Shown here piece after piece: positions 18,461 through 26,972 of a stretch of DNA of 64,000 nt; the stretch's first letter is position 1; each line of letters opens with the position of its first letter. The notes under the pieces are model-generated. The model was not told where the DNA came from. It did not search any database and worked only from the letters and a program-made list of their open reading frames with translations. Origin of the DNA: Nocardia brasiliensis (GTDB lineage Bacteria; Actinomycetota; Actinomycetes; Mycobacteriales; Mycobacteriaceae); NCBI RefSeq assembly GCF_011801125.1, contig NZ_CP046171.1, positions 3,348,001 through 3,412,000 of the forward strand. The letters are read 5' to 3'. A program made the translations under genes and the position numbers.

Positions 18461-19381
18461 TCAGAGCTGCGCTTGCACCTGGGCCGCGATCAGTTCGAGG
18501 TGGTCGAGGTCGGACAGGTCCAGGATCTGCAGGTAGATTCGCTGCGCGCCGATCTCGGCGTAGCGGCCGATCTTGTCGACCACCTCGGCAGGCGACCCGG
18601 CGAGGCCGTTGGTCTTCAGCTCGTCCACCTCGCGGCCGATCGCGGCGGCGCGCCTGGCCACCTCGGCGTCGTTCGCGCCGACGCAGGCGACCAGGGCATT
18701 GGAGTAGACGAGGTCGTCGGCCCGGCGTCCGCGTGCCTCGGCGGCGGCGCGTACCCGGCCGAATTGGGCCGCGCTGTCCTCGATCGAGGAGAACGGCATG
18801 TTGAACTCGGTGGCGTATTCGGCCGCCAGACGCGGCGTGCGGCTGGCGCCATGGCCGCCGATCAGCACCGGCACCGGGTTCTGTACCGGTTTGGGCAGGG
18901 CGGGGGAGTCGGTGAGCTGGTAGTGCTCGCCGTCGAAGGAGAAGGTGTCACCGAGCTTGGTCGACCACAGGCCGGTGATGATGGCGAGCTGTTCCTCCAG
19001 CCGGGCGAACTTGTCCGCGGGGAAGGGGATGCCGTAGGCGGCGTGCTCTTCGGCGAACCAGCCGCTGCCGAGTCCGAGTTCCACCCGTCCGCCGGACATC
19101 TGGTCCACCTGTGCCACCTGAATGGCCAGCGGGCCGGGTAGTCGGAAGGTGGCGGCGGTGACCAGGGTGCCGAGCCGGATCCGCTTGGTCTCCCTGGCCA
19201 GTCCGGCGAGGGTGAGCCACGCGTCGGTGGGGCCGGGCAGCCCGTCGGCGTCGCCCATGTGCAGGTAGTGGTCGGATCGGAAGAACGCGTCGAATCCCAG
19301 ATCCTCGGTGGCCTTGGCAACGGTGAGCAAGGTGTCGTAGTTCGCGCCCTGCTGTGGTTCGGTGAAGATGCGCAATTCCAT
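18461..19381 (-). CDS. LLM-class F420-dependent oxidoreductase
   Basis: Luciferase-like TIM-barrel protein of 306 aa. The N-terminus ([11 protein letters not shown] then [12 protein letters not shown]) is characteristic of actinobacterial F420-dependent LLM enzymes; the mid-section L-G-L-G-S-G-W-F and the C-terminal region with I-Y-L-Q-I-L-D fit as well. The cofactor would be F420, the substrate is unknown. I start at ATG 19381; ATG 19390 adds three residues and is equally possible, as neither has a clear ribosome site. Confidence 0.88.
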   Translation of the reverse strand: MELRIFTEPQQGANYDTLLTVAKATEDLGFDAFFRSDHYLHMGDADGLPGPTDAWLTLAGLARETKRIRLGTLVTAATFRLPGPLAIQVAQVDQMSGGRVELGLGSGWFAEEHAAYGIPFPADKFARLEEQLAIITGLWSTKLGDTFSFDGEHYQLTDSPALPKPVQNPVPVLIGGHGASRTPRLAAEYATEFNMPFSSIEDSAAQFGRVRAAAEARGRRADDLVYSNALVACVGANDAEVARRAAAIGREVDELKTNGLAGSPAEVVDKIGRYAEIGAQRIYLQILDLSDLDHLELIAAQVQAQL

Positions 19382-19478
19382 GATCACCATCGTGCCCGAA
19401 CTCGGCGGCTCCGGCCCCGGCCGGGGTGCGCCGCGGTGACCCTCGTCTCCGCGCATCTCGCGGCCGGGCGCCGGAGGC

Positions 19479-19990
19479 GGCAATGGCAAGTTCCTGTCAC
19501 ACCGCGACGCGGTGGCGGCGGCATGGCTTGCCGCGCCGGGACCGGATGGCGCCTACGGAATCGCCTGCGGCGCACTGGGACTCGCCTACGTGCTGCGCGC
19601 CCTCGGCGACACCGTCGACTCCGATGTGCTGCGGCTGCTGTCGCCGCTCGGCATCGCCCAGTTCATCCATCCGTTCGGTCGATCCTGTTGTGCGCGTTGC
19701 TCGCCGGTGCGCTCTTCCTGCTGGCGCTGCGGATCGAACAGATCCGCGACTACGACGCCGGACTGTTCCGCGCGCCGCCCGGTGCGCCCGGGGCGGGCCC
19801 GTTCACCCGCACCGTGTTCGGCATGGTCGTACGGGCCCAGCGGGCCGGGCTGGCCATGTGGGTCGCGGCGCTGTTCGGCCTCGGTTCTCGGCCTCGGCGC
19901 CGCGCACGCGCTGCGCACCGGCGATCCGAGGCAGGCGAGCGGGCCGTGCTCAACGACCTGCGCACCGCCGACAGCTACAGCGTGCTGCCC
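19479..19990 (+). pseudogene. Decayed ABC exporter permease (polyketide/tetronasin exporter type)
   Basis: Pieces of a membrane protein appear in sequence but in different frames. One frame (19512-19680) gives a segment ending L-G-L-A-Y-V-L-R-A-L-G-D and L-S-P-L-G-I-A-Q-F-I-H-P-F-G. The next frame (about 19680-19890) continues with a hydrophobic helix, then D-Y-D-A-G-L-F and F-G-M-V-V-R-A-Q-R-A-G-L. That order matches the second half of ABC-2 exporter permeases of polyketide antibiotics, in which a helix is followed by R-D-x-G-A-G-L. No intact start, ATPase gene or 5' half is present, so this is a frameshifted, 5'-truncated remnant. The long frame 19259-21049 through it is not a gene. Confidence 0.45.
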
Positions 19991-20063
19991 GCCGCGGTCG
20001 CGGTAGGCTCGGAGCCTGGATTTCCGGCGCCGACGGCGGCGGACTCGATGTTGAGGAGCCGAG

Positions 20064-20585
20064 GTGGCGCACCGACCCGAAGTGCCGATCGTGGTGGTGA
20101 TGGGGGTGTCGGGCTCCGGCAAGTCGACGGTCGGCCGGGAACTCGCCGCCGTCCTGGACGTGCCGTACGCCGAAGGCGACGAGTTCCACCCCGCGGCGAA
20201 CGTCGCCAAGATGGCCGCCGGTATCCCGCTGGACGACGCGGACCGGGCGCCCTGGCTGGACGCCGTCGCGGGCTGGATGGCCGAGCACACGGCGGGCGGC
20301 GGCGTCATCACCTGCTCCGCGCTGAAGCGCGCCTACCGCGACCGACTCCGCGCCGCGGCGCCCGCGGCGTTCTTCCTGCACCTGGCCGCCCCGCGCGACG
20401 AACTCGCGCACCGAATGACCGAGCGCAGCGGCCATTTCATGCCCGCGAGCCTCCTGGATTCCCAACTGGCCGCCCTGGAACCGCTGGGTCCGGACGAGCA
20501 CGGCACGGTGGTCGACGCGACCCAGCCCGCCGCGGAGCTGGCGCGGGCGGGAGCGGCGGTCTTGGCGGGCGACACGGCTCGGTGA
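20064..20585 (+). CDS. gntK: Gluconokinase
   Basis: P-loop kinase of 173 aa, typical for bacterial GntK. Walker A G-V-S-G-S-G-K-S-T is at about residues 14-22. E-G-D-E-F-H-P-x-A-N-V-x-K-M, the gluconate-kinase signature, follows, and T-C-S-A-L-K-R-x-Y-R-D-x-L-R is in the middle. It phosphorylates gluconate to 6-phosphogluconate with ATP. The GTG start has GAGGAG seven bases upstream. It could use gluconate formed by the PQQ sugar dehydrogenase at 15.9-17.1 kb. Confidence 0.93.
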   Translation: MAHRPEVPIVVVMGVSGSGKSTVGRELAAVLDVPYAEGDEFHPAANVAKMAAGIPLDDADRAPWLDAVAGWMAEHTAGGGVITCSALKRAYRDRLRAAAPAAFFLHLAAPRDELAHRMTERSGHFMPASLLDSQLAALEPLGPDEHGTVVDATQPAAELARAGAAVLAGDTAR

Positions 20586-20627
20586 CGATTGCGCCGGTCC
20601 TGGTGCAGCGTGTTCTAGTTTGCTGGC

Positions 20628-20945
20628 ATGAACCGCACTCGGCTCTTTCGCTACGCGCACCTGGCTGGCCACGCGCTCTGGTGGGTCTTCGTGGTGGCCG
20701 CCATGCTGGCGGGCGGCCTCGACTGGTTCGGTGCGGACGACACATACGAGTTCGGCTGGACGTCCTTCGTGCCGATGAACGGTATGCCGCGACGGTACGC
20801 GGACTACGTGCCCGCCGACGGGTTCCAGTCGACCGACGTCGTCGCGGTGGCGGCGTTCGGCCTTCTGGTCCTGGCCGCGGTGGTGGAGGCGGTCGCGGCG
20901 CGGCGGATGGCTGCGGGGATGGGCGTCAGCAGGAAATCCGCGTGA
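20628..20945 (+). CDS. Small membrane protein of unknown function
   Basis: Protein of 105 aa with two hydrophobic segments at about residues 12-32 and 70-90, separated by a soluble loop rich in Asp, Gly and aromatic residues (D-W-F-G-A-D-D-T-Y-E-F-G-W). I do not recognise a family. Codon use (G/C at third positions) looks coding, and it begins 42 bp after gntK on the same strand, so it may be in the same transcript. Confidence 0.6.
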   Translation: MNRTRLFRYAHLAGHALWWVFVVAAMLAGGLDWFGADDTYEFGWTSFVPMNGMPRRYADYVPADGFQSTDVVAVAAFGLLVLAAVVEAVAARRMAAGMGVSRKSA

Positions 20946-21055
20946 CCGCGCGGCAGGGCGAACCACAACAGCGCCGCAGCCACGAAAGGCACTGCCACGG
21001 TGACGATTCCCGAACTCTGGGAGCGTCGCTTCGCGCCTACGGTGGGTAGCGGCTC

Positions 21056-21847
21056 CTAGGCGCGCTCGACCGCGTAGAGAGTGTGCTTGCCGTGCAAGCC
21101 TTTCAGTTCGACCTCGCGTTGGGCGACGACGGAGATGTCGGGTTGTGCGGTGATCGAATCCCGGACCGCCTCGCTGATGAGGATCTCGCCGCCGTTGGCC
21201 TGTCCGGCGACCCGGGCGGCCATGGCCACGTTGCGGCCGAACAGGTCGTCGCCGCGGCGGACCGAGGTGCCCATGTGGATGCCGATCCGCACCCGAACGC
21301 GTTCGCGCCCGGTGAGTTTGCCGCCGTTGCCGAGGGCGTGCTGGACGTCCAGGCCGCAGCGCACCGCCTGTTCCGGTTCGGCGAACGCGATCATGAACCC
21401 GTCGCCCTGGCTCTTGACGATGTGGCCGTCGTGTTTGCTCACGCACTTTCGGATCAGCCGGTCGTGCCGGTCGAGCAGCTTCACCCAGGCCTGATCGCCG
21501 AGCCGCTCGTTGAGCGCGGTCGATCCTTCGATATCGGAGAACGTGATGACGACGTGACCGTCGGGCGTGAGCCGCGCCAGATCCGGGCGCTCGACCTGTG
21601 CCCAGCCTGCGAGGTCCTCGATCGAGGTCAGCACCGCACCGCGGAACCCTTTCTTGCGCAACAGGTTCGCGGTATCCCATACCGTCTTGACCGCCTCGCG
21701 ACCGCTGATCTTCAGCAGCTGCCCGGCATCGAATCTGCGTTGCAGCTCGTCGAGTTCGCGCCTGCTGCGCCGCAGCGCGACGACCAGCACGACCAGCCCG
21801 ACGGCTTCGAGCGCGGCGACAACCGCGAGGACGAGCTCGATAGTCAT
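21056..21847 (-). CDS. Class III adenylate/guanylate cyclase, membrane-anchored
   Basis: Protein of 263 aa from ATG 21847. One N-terminal transmembrane helix (about residues 5-25) is followed by a short linker and a cyclase catalytic domain. The F-S-D-I-E-G-S-T metal site, K-S-Q-G-D-G-F-M second metal/dimer segment and V-R-I-G-I-H-M-G-T block are all present. The conserved N-V-A-M-A-A-R-V transition-state segment also appears (Asn and Arg). It should make cAMP or cGMP at the inner membrane as a homodimer. Frames extending upstream of 21847 lack cyclase-like sequence. Confidence 0.88.
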   Translation of the reverse strand: MTIELVLAVVAALEAVGLVVLVVALRRSRRELDELQRRFDAGQLLKISGREAVKTVWDTANLLRKKGFRGAVLTSIEDLAGWAQVERPDLARLTPDGHVVITFSDIEGSTALNERLGDQAWVKLLDRHDRLIRKCVSKHDGHIVKSQGDGFMIAFAEPEQAVRCGLDVQHALGNGGKLTGRERVRVRIGIHMGTSVRRGDDLFGRNVAMAARVAGQANGGEILISEAVRDSITAQPDISVVAQREVELKGLHGKHTLYAVERA

Positions 21848-22424
21848 GGGATCCGTCGCAGGGGAGTGGTCGGCAAGATCGAGTCCGACCATAGCCGACC
21901 GCGGTGCGGGTGGCCGCGCCGATCGGTCGCGCCGCCCCCGGATCTCGCGTGAGATCTGCACCACCCCGGGCGGTCTTCGGCTTGCAACCCTCCCTCGACG
22001 GGAGAGTAGTGTTTCCGTTGCTGAGTGATAGCTCTCGCCGCTGTGGTCGGCAATGTGGCCGGACCCCCCACTGCTTGTGTCGAGTCGTGGTTTCCCCTGT
22101 CCCCGTGACCGTTTCGCCGGTGTGGCCGAGTGCTGCCCGGTGCGCGGTGGCGGCCGATGAATTGGAGTACCGATGGTGTCGCCGACTCGTGCCGACCATG
22201 ACGGCGGGTCGGTGCTCGCCGCGTTGCGCAGTACGCCCTCGCTACCCTCGATGCTCCCGGCACCGCCGCCGACAGCGCCCGCGGCGTAGTGCGCGACATG
22301 CATGCCAGGGCCCGCGACCGATGCGCGAGCCTGACCCGCCAACTCGCCTACGCCGAGGAATTCACCGAACTGCTTGCCGCGCACGCGGACCGGTGAACCC
22401 AACCGTCTCGGCGGAGCAGCGCGC
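21848..22424. other. Long intergenic region with a small broken reading frame
   Basis: Roughly 580 bp between the cyclase start and the end of the monooxygenase gene. The first 320 bp look non-coding. The last 225 bp hold the broken frame described separately. No RNA gene or strong repeat seen. Confidence 0.5.
22173..22396 (+). pseudogene. Small gene with apparent frameshift, unknown family
   Basis: ATG 22173 follows a good ribosome site (TTGGAG, seven bases). Its own frame stops after 38 codons. A second frame, open from 22202 to the TGA at 22394-22396, reads as a plausible helical protein (for example [18 protein letters not shown]). It has no start codon near its beginning. Joining the two by a single frameshift around 22210-22240 would give about 75 residues. 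Either a decayed gene, a sequencing error, or chance. Confidence 0.3.
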
Positions 22425-23603
22425 TCAGATCATCGCGCGATGGATGCCCTGGGGTTCGCCGCCGAGTTGGGTGAGTGCCGATGCGTGGAAGATCGAGCCG
22501 GGGACGTGGATGGCGTGGGTGAGGCCCGCGTGCGCGTCGCGCCAAAAGCGTTGCAGCGGTGTCTTCAGCTGTAGCGCGCCGCCGCCGAAGCGGGCGAAGA
22601 TCTCGTCGACGGCCCGCACCACGCGCCAGGCCGCGGCCGTCTGGGTGCGCCGGCCGATGCTCCGCTGCTCGAAGCTCACCTCCTGCCCGCGTTCGACCAG
22701 ATCCCAGAACCGGTCCACGGTTTCGAGGAGCGCGGCCCGCGAGGCCGCGATCTCGGCGGCGGCGTCGCCGATCGCGTACAGGACGTACGGGTCCTCCTTG
22801 ACCGGGATGCCGGTCACCGCCACCCGGGACTTCTGCGCGGCGATGTGACAAGCCAGCGCGCCCTCGGCGATGCCGATGAGCGAGGCGGTGATGCCCAGCG
22901 GGAAGATGCACGAGAACGGGAAGTTGTAGAGCGTTTCGCCGCGCCCCGCCTCCTTCGGTGCGGTGCCGTCGAAGACCTTTGTCGCGTCGATGGCGCGATG
23001 GGCAGGGACGAACGCGTCGTCGATGATCAGGTCCTTGCTGCCGGTGCCGCGCAGTCCGACGACATCCCAGCTGTCCTGGTCGATCTCGTAGTCAGCGCGC
23101 GGCACCAGCACGTGCAGCACCTGAGGCGGCATGAGCCGCTTGCCGTCTCGATCGCCGAGCGCGGCGCCGATCATCACCCATTGGCAGTGGTCGGTGCCGG
23201 AGGAGAACGACCAGCGCCCGCTGAGCAGATAGCCGCCGTCGGTCGGCGTCGCCACGCCCATCGGCGCGTACGGTGAGGCCATCCAGGTGTCGGGATCCTT
23301 CGCCCACACCTCGTCCTGCGCCTTCGGGTCGAAGAACGCCAGCTCCCACGGATGCACGCCGACGATGCCGGTGACCCAGCCGGTCGCACCGTCCATCGCG
23401 CCGATCGCCATGGTGGTCTCGGCGAACTCTCGCGGATGCACCTCGAGCCCGCCGTACTGTTTCGGTTGCAGCATGCGGATCGCTCCGGCATCGCGCAGCC
23501 GCTTGGCCGACACATCGGTCAAGCGCATCAGCTTGTCGCCGTCGGCGCCCGCCGCCCTGATCTCGTCCGCGTACCGCTCGATGCGCTCCAGAACCTGGCC
23601 CAC
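22425..23603 (-). CDS. Flavin-dependent monooxygenase, HsaA / acyl-CoA dehydrogenase fold
   Basis: Protein of 392 aa with the acyl-CoA dehydrogenase fold but the motifs of two-component flavin hydroxylases such as Hsa[10 protein letters not shown] near residue 45, [29 protein letters not shown], and C-terminal [12 protein letters not shown]. These enzymes use reduced FMN/FAD from a separate reductase to hydroxylate aromatic or polyketide substrates. No reductase gene is adjacent. GTG 23603 follows GGGGAAC. The C-terminal 20 residues differ from HsaA, so the substrate is uncertain. Confidence 0.85.
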   Translation of the reverse strand: MGQVLERIERYADEIRAAGADGDKLMRLTDVSAKRLRDAGAIRMLQPKQYGGLEVHPREFAETTMAIGAMDGATGWVTGIVGVHPWELAFFDPKAQDEVWAKDPDTWMASPYAPMGVATPTDGGYLLSGRWSFSSGTDHCQWVMIGAALGDRDGKRLMPPQVLHVLVPRADYEIDQDSWDVVGLRGTGSKDLIIDDAFVPAHRAIDATKVFDGTAPKEAGRGETLYNFPFSCIFPLGITASLIGIAEGALACHIAAQKSRVAVTGIPVKEDPYVLYAIGDAAAEIAASRAALLETVDRFWDLVERGQEVSFEQRSIGRRTQTAAAWRVVRAVDEIFARFGGGALQLKTPLQRFWRDAHAGLTHAIHVPGSIFHASALTQLGGEPQGIHRAMI

Positions 23604-23699
23604 GACGTTCCCCGTCCCTTCCGATGAAACCGATCTCGCTCATCAAAATAGAACATGTTTCAGTTCGGCGGCGCGGAACGGGATGGGCCGGGCGCGGTA

Positions 23700-24263
23700 C
23701 TACGGCACCGCGACGAGTTCCTCGGCGATGGCTCGGCAGAACTCGTCGAGGTCACCCGGATTTCGCGAGGTGATCAGCAGCCAGCCGTGCTCCGGCGACC
23801 GCACCACCGGCTCGTCGACCCAGCGCCCGCCCGCGTTGGTCACGTCGGTGCGCAAGGACGAATACGAGGTCAGCGTCTTGTCCTGGGTGAGCGCGGCCTC
23901 GACGAGCAGCCACGGTCCGTGGCAGATCGCGGCGATCGGCTTGCCCGCCGCGGCGAACTCCTTGACCAGTTCGACCGCGCGGGCCTCGGCCCGCAGCTTG
24001 TCCGCGTTGACCGTGCCGCCCGGCACGACCAGCACGTCGAAGTCCTCGGCCGAGACCTCCGCCAGCGTGGCGTCCGGCGCCACGGTCTGGTCCTTCTCGG
24101 TGTCGTGCTCGAAGGTCTGCACGTCGGCGGACTTCGGCGCCGCGTGCACCACCGTCGCGCCGCTGTCCCGCAGCCGCGCCAACGGCACCAGCAGCTCGTC
24201 GCGCTCCACGCCCGTATTCGACGTGATGACCAGTACGCGCGTCCCCTTCAGGTTGTCCGGCAT
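23700..24263 (-). CDS. DJ-1/PfpI family protein (type 1 glutamine amidotransferase fold)
   Basis: Protein of 187 aa with the nucleophile elbow A-I-C-H-G-P-W (Cys114, His115) and the preceding V-V-P-G-G strand of the PfpI/DJ-1 family. Members include glyoxalase-III, deglycase-like and chaperone proteins; which applies here is open. ATG 24263 has GGAG six bases upstream. It lies upstream of the monooxygenase gene on the same strand with a 96-bp gap. Confidence 0.88.
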   Translation of the reverse strand: MPDNLKGTRVLVITSNTGVERDELLVPLARLRDSGATVVHAAPKSADVQTFEHDTEKDQTVAPDATLAEVSAEDFDVLVVPGGTVNADKLRAEARAVELVKEFAAAGKPIAAICHGPWLLVEAALTQDKTLTSYSSLRTDVTNAGGRWVDEPVVRSPEHGWLLITSRNPGDLDEFCRAIAEELVAVP

Positions 24264-24331
24264 CCGGCACTCCTTCCGTCATCGGCCCCCGTATAGGCGT
24301 GCCGCGAATCGGAAGGACTAAACATCGCGCG

Positions 24332-25129
24332 CTACTGCGGCGCGGGGCACGACCCGCCCGACAGCACCGGCACGCAGACGCCGGAGGTGTCGGAGATCAG
24401 CAGACCAGCGCCGAGCACCAGCGAGGCGACGGCGATCGCCCCGAACAAGCCCACCCACAGCAGGCCCGGCAGGTGCGTCAGCCGCGCGAGCTGGTCGGCA
24501 TCGGAGGCGACGTCCTGCTGATGCCTGCTGCGCAACTGCCGTGAGCGCCCGCGCTGCAACTCGAGCACCGGCCGCGCCCCGGCGAACAACAGGAACCAGG
24601 CCCCGAGATACGCGAAACCCGCTTGCAGCGTGTCGGTTCCGAACCAGGACACCGCGAACACCGTCGCGCCCACCGCGAACACGGTGAGCATGCCGTAGAC
24701 GTTGCGGGTCATGACCAGCACGCCGGCCAGCAGCACGATGGCCGTCCACAGCATCAGCGTGATGCGGCTCGCGCCGAGGAGCGCGGCGAAGGCGAGGCCG
24801 AGCAGCGGCGGCGCCGGATAGCCGGCCATCGTCGTCAGAATCATGCCGAGCCCGTAGGGTTTTCCGCTGGACACCGTGAGGCCCGAAGTGTCGGAATGCA
24901 ATCGGATGCTGTTGAGTTTGCGGCCGGTGAGCAGCGCGACGAGCGCGTGCCCGCCCTCGTGCGCGATGGTGACGATATTGCGGGTGAACCGCCAGAGCGG
25001 CGTGTAGCCGACCAGCACCAGCGCCACCGCGGCGGCGCCGGCGACCAGCCACCACGGCGGCTGGGCTTGGGTTGTCGTCAGACGGTCGGCGATGGAGCTG
25101 CCACGCTCGACCCATTCGGCTCTGTCCAC
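24332..25129 (-). CDS. M50-family membrane metallopeptidase
   Basis: Protein of 265 aa with several hydrophobic segments and the zinc motif H-E-G-G-H at residues 57-61 in T-I-A-H-E-G-G-H-A-L-V-A. A downstream T-M-A-G-Y-P-A-P-P-L-L-G stretch fits the M50B-like family common in actinobacteria. It probably cleaves membrane proteins or acts as an intramembrane protease; no partner anti-sigma gene is nearby. GTG 25129 has AAGGTG eight bases upstream. It is 9 bp downstream of the acyl-CoA ligase stop and may be co-transcribed. Confidence 0.85.
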   Translation of the reverse strand: MDRAEWVERGSSIADRLTTTQAQPPWWLVAGAAAVALVLVGYTPLWRFTRNIVTIAHEGGHALVALLTGRKLNSIRLHSDTSGLTVSSGKPYGLGMILTTMAGYPAPPLLGLAFAALLGASRITLMLWTAIVLLAGVLVMTRNVYGMLTVFAVGATVFAVSWFGTDTLQAGFAYLGAWFLLFAGARPVLELQRGRSRQLRSRHQQDVASDADQLARLTHLPGLLWVGLFGAIAVASLVLGAGLLISDTSGVCVPVLSGGSCPAPQ

Positions 25130-25138
25130 CGGGGCACC

Positions 25139-26674
25139 TTAACCGTCCGGCGACATCTCCGCTCGGAGCTGACGTTTGTAGATCTTGCCGGAATCGTCGC
25201 GGGGGAGCTCGGTCACGATGCGCAGCAGGCTCGGCACCTTGTAGGCGGCCAGTTGCCCGGCGAGGCCCGCGCGCACATCCGCCTCGGTGAGCGGCACGCC
25301 CGGACGCGCGAGCACCTGTGCGGCCACCGCCTCACCCAGATCGCCGGAATGCGGCACGCCGAACACCGCCACGTCCTCGACCCCGGCGATGGCCATGATC
25401 GCGTTCTCCACCTCGGCTGGGTAGATGTTCACCCCGCCGGAGATGATGATCTCGCTGGAACGTCCTGTGAGATAGAGGAATCCGTCCGCGTCGAGGTAGC
25501 CGCGGTCGCCCACCTCGAAGAAGCCGGGCACCTCGGGCGCCAGCGCGTCGTCGCTGTTGAGATAGCGGAACCGGGGCCAGTAGTCCGCGCCGCGCACGAA
25601 CACCCGCCCGATCTCACCCGGCGGCAGCGGCGCGCCCGCGTCGTCGACGACCACCGCGGCCGCGCCGTCGGCGGGCCTGCCGACACTGCCTGGATGGGCC
25701 AGCCACTCCTGGGCCGAGATCCAGGTGATGGTGCCCGCTTCGGCGCAGCCGTAGAACTCGAGCACCGCGTCGCCGAACCAGTCGATCGCGGCGCGCTTCA
25801 CCGCGGGCGGGCACGGCGCGGAGGAGTGGATGAGGTGGGTCAGGCTGGACACGTCGTAGCGTGCGCGCACCCGCTCCGGCAGCGACAGCAACCGAGACAG
25901 CATGGTGGGCACCACTTTTGCCTGGGTGATGCGGTGTTCCTGGACGTGGCGCAGGAAGCTCTCGGCGTCCCAGCGCGGCATGATCGTGATGTTGGTGCCC
26001 ATCCGCATCGCCAGCATCGCGATCCCGTTCGGGCTGGCGTGATAGAGCGGTCCGGCTATCACGGCCTGCCCGCGCGGGGTCAGTCCCATCCGCTTCGCGG
26101 CGCTGCCCGCGACGGTCAGCCACTGGTGCGGTGTCATCCGTTCGCGCAGTACGCCTTTGGGGCGCCCGGTGGTGCCCGAGGTGTAGATCAGGCCGGTGGC
26201 GTCGTCACGGGCGTCCTCGATCCGGCCCAGCGGCTCGGGGTGCGCGTCGATCCACTGCTCCAAGGTCGGGTACTCGCCGGTCGGTGTCGCCAGGGCCGCG
26301 TCGCGATCCACCGCGGCCAGTAACTCGGCAGGCATCGCGACCTCGACGATCGCCGTATCCGGATGGACCGCGGCCTGCGCCACGATGCCGACGAACTCGG
26401 TGTGCGCGATGACCAGCCGCGCACCGCTGTCGCCGAGCACGTGCGCGACCTCGGGCACCTGCCAGCGGGTGTTGATCGGCACCGCGTTCGCCCCGCACGA
26501 CGAGACCGCCTGCGATACCTCGAGGAACTCGATGTCGTTGCGCAGCATCAACGCCACGCGGCTGCCGGGCGTCACGCCCGCGGCGACGAGCGCCGCCGCG
26601 AGTCGCCCGGCGCGCTGGTGCGCCTCGGGCTGAGTTCGCACGCGTCCCGCACACAGGATGGTGGGCGTCGACAT
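25139..26674 (-). CDS. Acyl-CoA synthetase (AMP-forming), FadD-like
   Basis: ANL-superfamily ligase of about 511 aa. It has the P-loop Y-T-S-G-T-T-G-R-P-K-G, F-Y-G-C-A-E-A-G, the hinge G-D-R-G-Y-L-D-A-D-G-F-L-Y-L-T-G-R, I-I-S-G-G-V-N-I-Y-P-A-E-V-E, and a C-terminal P-R-D-D-S-G-K-I-Y-K-R catalytic-lysine region. It activates a carboxylic acid to the acyl-CoA through an acyl-AMP. The start is uncertain: ATG 26674 and ATG 26698 are both possible and neither has a well-placed ribosome site. Substrate unknown. Confidence 0.88.
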   Translation of the reverse strand: MSTPTILCAGRVRTQPEAHQRAGRLAAALVAAGVTPGSRVALMLRNDIEFLEVSQAVSSCGANAVPINTRWQVPEVAHVLGDSGARLVIAHTEFVGIVAQAAVHPDTAIVEVAMPAELLAAVDRDAALATPTGEYPTLEQWIDAHPEPLGRIEDARDDATGLIYTSGTTGRPKGVLRERMTPHQWLTVAGSAAKRMGLTPRGQAVIAGPLYHASPNGIAMLAMRMGTNITIMPRWDAESFLRHVQEHRITQAKVVPTMLSRLLSLPERVRARYDVSSLTHLIHSSAPCPPAVKRAAIDWFGDAVLEFYGCAEAGTITWISAQEWLAHPGSVGRPADGAAAVVVDDAGAPLPPGEIGRVFVRGADYWPRFRYLNSDDALAPEVPGFFEVGDRGYLDADGFLYLTGRSSEIIISGGVNIYPAEVENAIMAIAGVEDVAVFGVPHSGDLGEAVAAQVLARPGVPLTEADVRAGLAGQLAAYKVPSLLRIVTELPRDDSGKIYKRQLRAEMSPDG

Positions 26675-26972
26675 TCTGCTGCCAGAAGCATCCTCCATGC
26701 CCGCAGTCTGCCATCCGCGCGCTACATGACGTCTCATGCCCTCGGGATCCGGCCGATATCGGCTGGTAGACCGAACTCGGAGTCAGCGGTTCACCCGCAG
26801 CACAGTCCCATTCGACCTGCCGCCGACACACACCGTGACCGTCCTGTTCGGTGGATTCGGGTCGTTCACCACGGAACCACCACCGGCAAGGCAGTACTCG
26901 TCGGCTGTGGGGAGTCGGCCACTTTGCTGACGCACCGTCGAAATGTACTGCGTACCAGGTGTTTCGCGGTGG

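Noticed and set aside
19259-21049. Long plus-strand frame spanning the exporter remnant, gntK and the membrane protein
   Set aside because: It crosses several genes in the wrong frame; only about 19680-19890 resembles a real protein, treated as a remnant.
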